From Hyaloperonospora brassicae (taxonomy: Eukaryota; Oomycota; Peronosporomycetes; Peronosporales; Peronosporaceae): a stretch of 64,000 nucleotides of DNA. The DNA is taken from positions 124,001-188,000 of the forward strand of contig CANTFL010001449.1 of NCBI GenBank assembly GCA_947650285.1, given 5' to 3'. Below the pieces are notes generated by a model. It was not told where the DNA came from, ran no database searches, and worked only from the letters and a program-made list of their open reading frames with translations. This document shows, piece after piece, positions 1-8,717 of this stretch; position 1 is the stretch's first letter, and each line of letters begins with the position of its first letter. The translations under genes and the position numbers were made by a program.

Positions 1-1
1 A

Positions 2-2106
2 CTAGATGGACCGAACTTTGTCGGCACGCCAGAGTATATGGCCCCCGAGACGATCGAAAACAAGGATCCGACGTATGCAAGTGATATGTGGGCGTTCGGC
101 TGCATTGTGTACCAGCTTTTGACAGGCGAAACACCATTTAGTGGTGGCAGTGTCTACCTTACGCTTCTGCGGATTCAAAAGGGAAGCTACGATGTACCCG
201 ACTACCTTTCAGCTGAATCCCGCGACTTGATTCACGCGCTACTTCAGAAAGATCCTACGAAACGCCTTGGCGGCGTCAAAGCAAATGCAATGAGTGCAGC
301 CAAAGGTAAACATCTGAACAGTGTACTTATAGGTGTGCTACATTGCGTTAATCGAGATGTGTGCTGCTCGTTCTGTTTGCGTAGCGCACCCGTTCTTCAA
401 AGGCATTGATTTCGACAATCACATACAAGCAGTCGTACCGTCATCACACTTTTGTGGATCGAAGCTCTTTCCACTCGTCAAAAGTCTTGTGGATGCGAGT
501 GAATCTTTCGATGTCCATCGTTCACTAAACTTTGATGGAGAGAGTATTCAGGCGCAGGTCAATGCACTCTCACCATCTGATCGAAGCATACTGATGCACA
601 TTCTTCGGCGCAAACGCAAATTGCATTTACCAGGCAAGGGCATAGCAATGAAGGGATATGGGCATATCCTGGCTTGCTGACACCTTTTTTCGCTGATAGG
701 CATATACCCTCGCTTTTTCAGCTCGGCCAGCCGCGGTCGGTGCATGTATGCTTGCAACCGAGAATACGTAGGATTCACACACGATCTGCAAAAACAATGG
801 GCGGGCAACTTTTGGTTCATGCAGGTTTGTCAAACTGGTGTCCACCAAGTTCGTGACTGCCGATTTACACTGTCGATGGCTACGTACCCTTTCTTCAACA
901 GTTATGCGGACCCAGGCTTGGCCGAGCAGCTGCTCTTACTGAGGCAGATGGCAAAGGAGGATCAACGTGGGAAGCCGAATCGAAAGCGTTCCTCAAAGCA
1001 ATTGATTTCGTAAATTCTCGAAAACCAGCGTTTGTTGTGATCTACGGAAAGTTTGTCGACTCGAAACCGAGCCAGGCATTTTACGAAGCCCAAGTCACAG
1101 CATTCCAAGAACTAGTGAACCGGATCGTTCCCCAATGTCGCCTGGTACGTAATGTCTGGGACAATTCTGTTTCTCTCTAGATCGAAGCTTACCGAATCGT
1201 TGTAGGTATTTGTCGCAGGTTCAGGCGAATTCGACACGCCCGATGACATGATGGTGTACCAAAAATACTTTGGCGACTGCCGATACAGCTTTTGGTAGGT
1301 ACGAATCGTAAAATGCAATCTGCTTGCATCGCTAACCTTTTCTCCGTCATTGAGGTATGGCGGCATCAAGTTTATTGTTGCCAACTCAACGGTTATGTAC
1401 CACAATGAAGTGTTTCCAGATGAAGTGGCAATGCAGACAGGTCGGTTGATGTTCGTTGACGCGCCTTCTACTCCGCCATGTCATACGTAACGATTGTCTT
1501 TGCCTAGAATGGATGAAGCAGGAGCTGGAAAATGGGAAGCTGTGTGCGCGTGGGACCGTCTTACTTTCTGGTCAGTCACTCTATCCCGGGGCCCGAGTAG
1601 CTGATAGGAGTGGAAGCATCGACAAGCAGGCATTAGTGTGTGCCGAGATCTCCGAAAAGGTTCGTGGTGACTCTCAAGCTCATTTAGGTAGGCCTTTCAC
1701 TTCATTAACATCTTCTGCTTTTACAGCTGCAAGCAAAGTATTGGGAGATGATATGCACTGGTCAGGTATGCCTTGTGGCAAGTGGAAGTACAACTGACGA
1801 CAGTGTGATCAGCATTTCGACAAAAGCCGTCAAAGGAAAAGCAGACGGGTACAAGTGCGAGATCGTGTCTTGTAAATCGCCATGGGGAGAATCTTCGAGC
1901 GTCATCCATTGCACTGAGGTAACTGAAGTTGGCGTTCATACAAAAGCTTGTCACGTGCAGAGCTCGTGATCGCTGTCACTGCGACCGCTTGTGAGAAAAC
2001 CGTAAGCTCAATCAGTTTACGAGACGAAGAAGACCGAATTACGATGTATGCAGCAGCAGATGCAGTGATGCCAAGCCGCCTCGTTCTTGCAAATACAGTG
2101 TCGTGA
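2..2106 (+). CDS. PDK1: PDK1-like AGC kinase fused to a CPPED1-like phosphoesterase domain (5' end outside window)
   Basis: This is the 3' part of a multi-exon gene. Exons that keep one frame are 2-305, 385-633, 700-824, 902-1144, 1206-1294, 1355-1440, 1508-1659, 1727-1918 and 1963-2106, giving 527 residues and a TGA. The first 115 residues are the C-lobe of an AGC kinase: the activation-loop end NFVGTPEYMAPE, DMWAFGCIVYQLLTGETPF, and the AHPFF motif after the KRLGG step, all closest to PDK1. After a linker of about 100 residues comes a domain that follows human CPPED1 in order, from a WxGxF start to a final V-x-V-T-A strand. Its metal-binding motifs are altered: GD became GK, GNHD became GSGE, and the later His motifs are gone. 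Seen: frame, motifs, order. Inferred: kinase attached to a dead phosphoesterase that may act as a scaffold. Weak points are a GC-AG intron (634-699) and a 44-nt last intron. Confidence 0.72.
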
Positions 2107-2345
2107 GTATGACACGCCCAAATCCAGAAAATATGAGTGTATCCGACAGCAATTACCTACGAAAGACATACCGCAAGGCTAGCATAACCTTTGTTCACAT
2201 GCATTTGTCCGAGTCCGACATGGACGACAACACTTGGCTTGCGTCATTAGCTTGCGTGAAAGACTGATTCCTCCCATCGCCCTTGTACTGCTCGTGCTGT
2301 CCCGTGCTGTCTCATGGCTCAGCCAACATAGCTGCGTGGTTCAGC

Positions 2346-3425
2346 CTACAGCAGACCATCCTCTTCCCCTTCGCACTCGTGACCCGCATCTTGATCGCAC
2401 CGGCTCATGCGAATCGAAACACGACGAATCTGTGCAGAACGGTTTGCGCGCTCATAGCGTTCGCGACTGCAGCGATCGTTGCGCTTTCTTAGAGCCACGA
2501 CCCCTATCATCACGACTGCAAGTGCAGCAAGGAGAGCAAAAATGCCCAGTGCCTCATTGTACGACGGCGCATTGAGCGTCACACTAGTCGGCCCATGGGC
2601 ATCCACACTCTCTGTCTTCTGAGCCACGTCCAGGACGCCACTCGCATCATCCAACTTCAAATGCAATTGAACAGTCGCACTGGTCAGTGTGACAGGAGTC
2701 GATTGGCGCGCGAAGAAGCTGTCTATCGTCTCGTCCACCGCCTTCAGCAGCTGAAAAGCATCAGCGTCTGCACCCAGTTGTGGAGCCAGTGCATCCACGT
2801 CAACGGATACGAGGCATTCCTCGGCATCACCTGCTGCGTCCACTCTGGTGACTTCCAGAGCACTCGTCTGCACGTGAGTCGGCAGCAGCACGTCAGCTCC
2901 AGCCTCAAGCGCGTCCAGCAGGTCCGTACACGCTCCTTTCTGTACTGTAAGCACACTCGTGTGCTCTGCTGTCGTTCCTCCAGTCGCCATCGACACTTGC
3001 AGCCGCTTGTCGTCGTTCAAAGCCACTGAAGCTCGAGCCAGTGCAACGGTCGAGAGCCCTTTGCCACTCAGGAACTCGGTCACGTGCTGGTGCACGGCAC
3101 GCGCCACACCATAAACGTCTGTACCGTCAGCAGTAGCAGTAGCAGTAGTCATCTCGCCCTTCACAACCACATACAAAGCACAGCCAGTGCCATGAGCTGC
3201 TGTGGTCAGCTGCAGACGGCCTCGGAAAGCTCCTGAGTCGATCGGCAGGAGACTCGTCGCCAGCGCGTCGCTGGAGTTCGCGAAGTCCCTTGCGAACCGA
3301 CACAACGAGTCGGTCGTATACACAAAGTCCATCGCCACACGCAGTGGGACTTGTACGTCACTGTAAGGCGCAGTCTGCGTCAGAGCGCCCGACATTAGTA
3401 TCGGCGCCTGCGATGCGAAATCCAA
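2346..3425 (-). CDS. Single-pass membrane protein of unknown function, N terminus unresolved
   Basis: The open frame is about 360 codons long and reads leftward. It has a long, mostly polar domain with a few cysteines, then one hydrophobic segment near residues 294-316 (IFALLAALAVVMIGVVAL), then a basic-acidic tail of about 45 residues. This is the layout of a type I membrane protein, but no ATG or signal peptide is visible at its start. The frame begins at a TTG only because an in-frame TAG lies at 3450-3452. Upstream of that TAG the same frame still reads like protein (VEVGFTLDQSGTRIRGH). The true start may therefore lie in an upstream exon, or the gene may be broken. It converges on the kinase fusion and is divergent from, and possibly overlapping, the OB-fold gene. 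I do not recognise the family. Confidence 0.5.
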   Translation of the reverse strand: MDFASQAPILMSGALTQTAPYSDVQVPLRVAMDFVYTTDSLCRFARDFANSSDALATSLLPIDSGAFRGRLQLTTAAHGTGCALYVVVKGEMTTATATADGTDVYGVARAVHQHVTEFLSGKGLSTVALARASVALNDDKRLQVSMATGGTTAEHTSVLTVQKGACTDLLDALEAGADVLLPTHVQTSALEVTRVDAAGDAEECLVSVDVDALAPQLGADADAFQLLKAVDETIDSFFARQSTPVTLTSATVQLHLKLDDASGVLDVAQKTESVDAHGPTSVTLNAPSYNEALGIFALLAALAVVMIGVVALRKRNDRCSRERYERANRSAQIRRVSIRMSRCDQDAGHECEGEEDGLL

Positions 3426-3565
3426 AGTGAGACATTGGATGGCGTGGCCCTATTGCGTCGCAACGGTTGTAGCCATGTGCCCCCTAATGCGTGTACCCGA
3501 TTGGTCGAGCGTGAAGCCAACTTCAACGTGACCATCTTGTCGAGGTACGGCACCTTTGCAACGGA

Positions 3566-5179
3566 ATGGATACGATTCTGCTGAGTGACGCGCGCGGGCA
3601 TCGCAATCAGCGAGTGGCGTTTGTTGCAGCCGTGCAACAGGTTCGACTGGACCAGCGCGTAATGGTTGCGCGCCAGCGGGTCCAGACGTGTCATGTCCTG
3701 CTCGTGGGCGATCCGACTCGACAGTTTTTCAAGATTACGTGCTGGGGAGACGCGCCGCCCACGTTGACGACGTACAGAGCGTCTTCGACGAGCTCATGTT
3801 GCACGCAGTTTTCACGTTTGGACGCAGCGGTACAAGTTGGAGACATTGTGCGTTTTGCTTCTTGCGGGATCAAAGTCTACCGCGGTGACGTTGAGGCGCA
3901 GTTTGTGCAGCACACTGACGAAATGGCTACGTCGTCGACGGGTCAGTTGCTATATCGGAAGGATCGATTCTTTGACATGGAAGGCGTATCACTCAAGAAC
4001 TTGTATCCGATGATTGAGTGGTACAAACGAAATTGTCGAGAAGGTGTTGCCACGGATGATGATGATGGACTGGCGGCCGCTTTGGTGAAGACGGGAACGA
4101 ACAGGTCGATGCTCAAAGATTTGCGTGAGAACATGATCGTGTCAGTTCTATGCAAGATACGGGACGTGGAGACCAAAGAAGCTGCGAATGGTAGTGGAGG
4201 AATCGATGCTGCTTCAGAGCTAACGGGCGTCTTGCGTCGAGAGCTGGTCATGCTCGACTCCGCCGGAGACGAGATGAATGTCAACTTTTGGGATCGATAT
4301 GCTGAGAAGCGGTTTGTTGCGCAGTTGCTTCAACACTGTGGTGCCGTCGAGATTCGTGGCATTGTGGTAAGCCTCCCAGCGTTATCAAATCGGCTGCTGG
4401 CAAACACGACACCACACACGACGTTCCGGCTATTGGACCCGGGTGACCCCGAGTCGATTGACTTTGAAAGGAAGCTCGCTTATGTGAAGAATGTGGATCG
4501 CAGAATCGCCACATTCGGAGCGCCAGCCGACGTGCTGTCCTTTGCTTCGCTGAAAGATCTGGCGAGTTCTCGATTTGAGGGTCTGGCCACCTTGACAAAC
4601 ATACGCGTCGAGCGAGTGTGCTTGAGCCGTCACTTTGGCTCTCAAGCCGCTGTCTCCGTGCGCTACGCTTCGCGTTTAGCAGAGCAATTTTGTACTGGAT
4701 GCGATCACGCCCTACCAGAACTTCCTTGTCGTGATGCCGCAGCTCCCGTGCAGTACGGAGCTTGCCCGAATCGATGCGAGACGCACTCAGGTAGCAACGT
4801 TAGTACTGGAAGTGCCTGGAGGTACCGTCGCTTTTCGATGATTTTGTGCGACTCTTGGAACGATCGATTGCAAGTCGAAGCGGGTGATCAGGTACTTGTA
4901 GAAATGCTAGGGAACGTCGAGGCGCAAGCGATGATCGAGGGTCTACCACCAAACCATCAGTTCGATGCCGCGTGGGCTGTGACTACTCTCATAAACGCCC
5001 TCGTCGACGATGCAAATCAAAGATTTGATGCAACGTTAAGGTGCGCCGCGGTAGAAAACCCGGACAATCTTGGCCCAAACACTGGCAGCTACCAGGAGTC
5101 AAGCTGCGATGAAGATCGACTGGTTGGCCAACAATATAGCCTGTTGTCGCTAGTTCCGTGTGATTTGATTTCACCGTGA
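3566..5179 (+). CDS. Protein with three probable OB folds and a zinc insert (shieldin-2/RPA70-like)
   Basis: A single exon of 537 residues. Three stretches have the alternating beta pattern of OB folds: about 20-115 (VLLVGDPTRQFFKITCWG, then VGDIVRF), about 185-290 (ELVMLDSAGDEMNVNFW, then GAVEIRGIVVSL) and about 335-460 (ending QVEAGDQVLVEMLG). The third holds four likely zinc ligands at C376, C379, C400 and C404. Three OB folds with a zinc ribbon in the last is the plan of RPA70 domains A-B-C and of shieldin subunit 2, so single-stranded DNA binding in repair or telomere work is the likely role. The length and the lack of an RPA70 N-terminal domain fit shieldin-2 better. The family call is inferred from architecture. 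The ATG chosen is the first in frame. Confidence 0.5.
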   Translation: MDTILLSDARGHRNQRVAFVAAVQQVRLDQRVMVARQRVQTCHVLLVGDPTRQFFKITCWGDAPPTLTTYRASSTSSCCTQFSRLDAAVQVGDIVRFASCGIKVYRGDVEAQFVQHTDEMATSSTGQLLYRKDRFFDMEGVSLKNLYPMIEWYKRNCREGVATDDDDGLAAALVKTGTNRSMLKDLRENMIVSVLCKIRDVETKEAANGSGGIDAASELTGVLRRELVMLDSAGDEMNVNFWDRYAEKRFVAQLLQHCGAVEIRGIVVSLPALSNRLLANTTPHTTFRLLDPGDPESIDFERKLAYVKNVDRRIATFGAPADVLSFASLKDLASSRFEGLATLTNIRVERVCLSRHFGSQAAVSVRYASRLAEQFCTGCDHALPELPCRDAAAPVQYGACPNRCETHSGSNVSTGSAWRYRRFSMILCDSWNDRLQVEAGDQVLVEMLGNVEAQAMIEGLPPNHQFDAAWAVTTLINALVDDANQRFDATLRCAAVENPDNLGPNTGSYQESSCDEDRLVGQQYSLLSLVPCDLISP

Positions 5180-7332
5180 CAATAGATGCTTGACGCTGCA
5201 TGGACGACGGTAACAAGGGGATCCCCATGTGGATCTTGCGATCGTCCTCGGCAGAGAATGAAGCAAGATGATTGCTGGTTTACAGCTGACTGTCACTACC
5301 AACGTATCAAGAGTCCACGGCCATTCGAGTTATCTACACCATAGCTATACACGCCGGTCACTGTGTACATGATGGACATAATCTTACAGCTTGCCCGAAG
5401 TCGGGCTTGTACGATACCCGTGATCCAATCGTGAAGATTATCAGACATCGGTGCTAGAATAACTGGTGTCACTAAGCTATAACCGTTGTATAAACAGTTT
5501 CCATGACAAGCGTTATCGATCTGAAAAGCACGTCGATGACCTTCATGTAAACGAAGAGGACAATCATGGTCGTTCAAGGGCTAAGACGGTCTAGCTGTTG
5601 ATATCGCCGACAAGTACATACATCAGGACAGCTTTACATCACTGTACGCTAATCGCTTGTTGCGTGTACAAGCTAATGGTCAGTCCGTGCAAGGCGGTTA
5701 CCACCACGTCGTACGGCCTACCGCTCTATAATTTTCGGGCTCATACTGATGCACTGCCAACATTGCCAATGGCCCATTACATGTACGAACTGGTATGCTT
5801 GTTAATGCAAGCAGGAGTCGGATAACTATTACAAGGGCGACAAATGGAAGTTGTTCGCTGTATTCTCTTTATCGAGGCTGTACCACATCAGCGGGACACA
5901 GCTTCTGTCGAATGCCTTATACAAGGGCAGACCGGCAAGAAGAGGCGACCGACAAGCACACACTGAAGTAGAATATGTAGCAAACGTTCGAGATAGAGAT
6001 AGCACTCTCTAGCACTGTAGTACAAGGATTCTGCCAGTGATGTTTTGTTATGTCTTTTCTACTCTTTACTCGCCACCATTCCTGTCCATTCGATCTGCAA
6101 ATCCCGCATATTGTGTCACACAATGTACGCACAATGCAATCACAGAGTCAGTGGCCGCCATTTCCGTCGTCTTGCCGCGCGCTCTTGCGCAACCGCACTT
6201 AGCACGACGCTCTCGTTTTCAACAGCAAATGGTGCCTTAATCTTTCACAACCGAGAAGAATTTGACATGCAATGATGTATGTCAATGCTGCGGGGCAAAT
6301 GTGCGATATCATGGGCAGGATATCTCGGGCAAACTACAGAAGTTGTGTCTCTGCCTACGACAATATGCCAAAAAAGATACCGAGTATCTTTATTTTAAGA
6401 AGTCCTATTTCTAGGGATCCTATTTATAGAGGTGTCAAATAATTACTCTGTGAATACTCAAGGGGTACTGAAATACGATAGTTCAATGCAATATCACCAG
6501 TGCCGCCCCATGTCTGTGACATTAAATTGTCAGCTTTGGCGACTGTTCCTAATATCCGCCTCAGGATGTTGTTGACACACGTGCATACGTCGGTAAAAGT
6601 GCATCTGTTGCTACACAATGACAGCGACGCAGTTTGGATGTAGCAGCGCGAGGTCTAATTCGTCGTGCAAAATCACGACGGCAGTGCAACGTTTCCTGAG
6701 CTCGACAAAAGTGGCAACGGTAGCCATCCAGCTAACACGCTTGAATGCTTTCCTACTGCAGCACTGCCGTTTACACACACGAAGCTGGAACACTGGCAAT
6801 AGGAGTTAGTTACACGTGCAATGGGTGGGCGAGTGAACATGTTACGCCACGGAAGTATGGCCACGAATGCTCAATACAGCTATTGACGCCGCATTTCATA
6901 CGTACCCGAACAGTCCTGAAAAGCGTCTGAGATTACCGAAATGGAAAGCGCTACAGTCTCGGTCGCGTCTGATGCAGTATACGAAGCACAACCAGAGAAG
7001 GAAAGTGAATGATGTAACGTGTTACCACACGTTACATTGGTAGAAGGCATTTCTATAGCTCGTGGTCAAAGAAGTTTATGATGTTGCGCTGCAAGTACAT
7101 GAATAAGGTCCTACGCTGCCATAGCTGAGCTCGCACATCGATGTCATGGAGTTTTGGCCCGCTCGCTCGCGACGCATCAATGGGACAGGAACGACACGTC
7201 AAGGGCAGATCGGAAGAAATCGGTAGTGTATGTGTGATACCTGCAACTAACTGGTCGGTGAACATTGTTGACGGTACGTATGCATAACAACGACTGTGTG
7301 TTTCTCACAACTATACTCTCGCTTCGGCCACA
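5180..7332. other. Intergenic stretch, no recognised gene
   Basis: Only short frames under about 95 codons occur on either strand. None has a domain, a repeat or splice-linked partners that I could follow. It lies between the OB-fold gene and the first CBM1-PAN gene and may hold regulatory sequence for both. Confidence 0.5.
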
Positions 7333-7833
7333 TTAGGGCATGTCGAGCGTAGCGAGAAGCGCTTGAGCTTCTACGCGGTCCGTTCCTTGTAGTCGACGCT
7401 TCGGCGTATGGTCCTGGCCACTGTTGTAGCTGTCAATGACAGCAGAAATCGACCCGACCACTTTCCTCGGGTGGCCCATACCTGCCTTGAGAAAACACGC
7501 CGTCGTGCCCGAATACTCGTTGATGAATGTGTACGCCAAACATCCCTTAGTGGCCAAGCACGTCGCGCAGCAGCTTCCGGCCTGGAGCCCATACACCGTC
7601 TTGATGTCGCCGCCGTAGAAGTCGTAGCCCGTGAACTGCCGAGCACACTGCGGTGGCACAGGAAGACACTGGTAGTTATTGGGTGTCAATGGCATGCAGT
7701 AGCCCCCGCTCGCACAGCACTCGGGTTTCGAGGCGGTGCCACAGCGGCCAAAGTTCTTGTTGGAGCATGTCGCAGCGGTGAACGCGTCGAGCAGAGCCAG
7801 ACTTGCCGCGAGGACGGTAACCGTGCGCAACAT
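7333..7833 (-). CDS. Secreted CBM1-like plus PAN/Apple protein, CBEL family (copy 1)
   Basis: The product is 166 residues, counted from the ATG at 7833 that opens a clean signal peptide (MLRTVTVLAASLALLDAFTA). After cleavage comes a cysteine-rich module (GRCGTASKPECCASGGYC, then YQCLP) with the spacing of fungal-type CBM1 cellulose-binding domains. A PAN/Apple module follows (FTGYDFYGGDIKTVYG, CCATCLATKGCLAYTF, CFLKAGMG). CBM1 plus PAN is the plan of the oomycete CBEL cell-wall glycoprotein, which binds cellulose and is sensed by plants. This protein has one of each module, so it is a minimal version. The tail is basic and low in complexity. The same plan recurs in copy 2 just to the right. 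A longer in-frame start at 7902 would bury the signal peptide behind a Cys-rich leader and is less likely. Confidence 0.82.
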   Translation of the reverse strand: MLRTVTVLAASLALLDAFTAATCSNKNFGRCGTASKPECCASGGYCMPLTPNNYQCLPVPPQCARQFTGYDFYGGDIKTVYGLQAGSCCATCLATKGCLAYTFINEYSGTTACFLKAGMGHPRKVVGSISAVIDSYNSGQDHTPKRRLQGTDRVEAQALLATLDMP

Positions 7834-7889
7834 GGTGGAGAGCGAGGAACAGCAACAGCAATAGCAAATGGAGCGCGCAGAGGTGGAGT

Positions 7890-7907
7890 GCGAAATGGAC
7901 AATGTGC
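7890..7907 (-). promoter_or_regulatory. Oomycete core promoter (Inr plus flanking element) candidate
   Basis: Read leftward the sequence is GCACATTGTCCATTTCGC, close to the published oomycete initiator plus flanking-region consensus (GCTCATT, short spacer, CAWTTT). It lies about 57-74 nt upstream of the ATG at 7833, where such elements sit. The match was made by eye. Confidence 0.45.
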
Positions 7908-8176
7908 TTGCTAGAGGGACTGCTTGAGAGAGTAGTTGTGCTTGAGGTCAGCTGTCTCGCCATATTGTTTCTCGTAAAGGTGAGCGGCAAAGCACGAGGC
8001 GAGGAAGGGGAAGAGGACTCGTTGACTCGACATTGACACGGAAGCAACAAGTTTCATTGCATACTGCTGCCTGGCAGATTGCTACTGAACGCAGTGCGTA
8101 CGGAGTAGTACGACTCGAGCGGATTGCTTGACGGCGACACCCGCTGACGTGCAGCTCATCGATCGCCGATCGGCGT
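7908..8176. other. Spacer between the tandem CBM1-PAN genes
   Basis: A non-coding interval between the initiator of copy 1 and the stop codon of copy 2. Frames here do not continue either protein. No repeat was seen. Confidence 0.45.
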
Positions 8177-8665
8177 TCAGATTGTTGGCACATTGCTGGT
8201 CTTCTTCGCCTCAGCCAGAAACCGGCGCGTCTTCGGGGTCTTGTCCTGGTCGCTCGTGTAGCTGTTGAGGACGGCGGAAACGAGTCCAGGGACTACTTGT
8301 GGACTTCCCATACCCGCCTTCAGGTAGCAGGCCGTCGTGCCGGGATGGCTGTTCTCGAAAGTATAGGCGAGACAACCAGCCGTTGCCACGCACGCGGCAC
8401 AGCAGTCGCCCGGTTGGAGTCCGTACAGCGTTTTGATGTCGCCGCCGCTAAAGTCGTAGTTGGTAAACTGCCGCGTGCACTGTCCCGGCAGTGGGAGACA
8501 CTGGTAGTACTTCAGGCTCCAGGGCATACAGTAGAGGTTGTCCTGACAGCAGAACGCAGCGGCAGCGTCTCCGCAGCTGTCGCCATTGGCATTGCTGCAC
8601 GTATCACCAGCAGCGACCGATAGCGCAACTGACAGCAGAGCAACAACAGGTGCGAACTTGACCAT
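8177..8665 (-). CDS. Secreted CBM1-like plus PAN/Apple protein, CBEL family (copy 2)
   Basis: The product is 162 residues, counted from the ATG at 8665 that starts a signal peptide (MVKFAPVVALLSVALSVAAG). It has the same two modules as copy 1, at the same spacing: a CBM1-like region (CGDAAAAFCCQDNLYC, then YQCLPLP) and a PAN module (FTNYDFSGGDIKTLYG, CCAACVATAGCLAYTF, CYLKAGMG). The two proteins are clearly paralogous but have diverged, most of all in the CBM1-like part, where the aromatic residues that grip cellulose differ. Same strand, about 340 bp apart and matching layout imply an old tandem duplication. Expected location is the secreted or wall fraction; cellulose binding is inferred from the family. 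Confidence 0.82.
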   Translation of the reverse strand: MVKFAPVVALLSVALSVAAGDTCSNANGDSCGDAAAAFCCQDNLYCMPWSLKYYQCLPLPGQCTRQFTNYDFSGGDIKTLYGLQPGDCCAACVATAGCLAYTFENSHPGTTACYLKAGMGSPQVVPGLVSAVLNSYTSDQDKTPKTRRFLAEAKKTSNVPTI

Positions 8666-8709
8666 CACACTTTGTCGTCTAAGCAACGTGAAGTACGCGC
8701 AGAAAGATA

Positions 8710-8717
8710 GAGAATGA
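8710..8717 (-). promoter_or_regulatory. Initiator-like element upstream of CBM1-PAN copy 2
   Basis: Read leftward this is TCATTCTC, matching the oomycete initiator core TCATTYY. It lies about 45-52 nt upstream of the ATG at 8665. It supports that start over the in-frame TTG at 8734. Found by eye. Confidence 0.35.

Noticed and set aside
2234..3029. Plus-strand frames opposite the membrane protein
   Set aside because: No domain, and the minus frame is longer with a clear membrane segment.
3395..3694. A 99-codon minus frame at the OB-fold gene start
   Set aside because: Out of frame with the membrane protein and low in complexity; the alternative frame with the TAG reads more like protein.
7408..7914. 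A 168-codon plus frame opposite CBM1-PAN copy 1
   Set aside because: Antisense shadow of the secreted-protein gene; Arg-rich with no motif.
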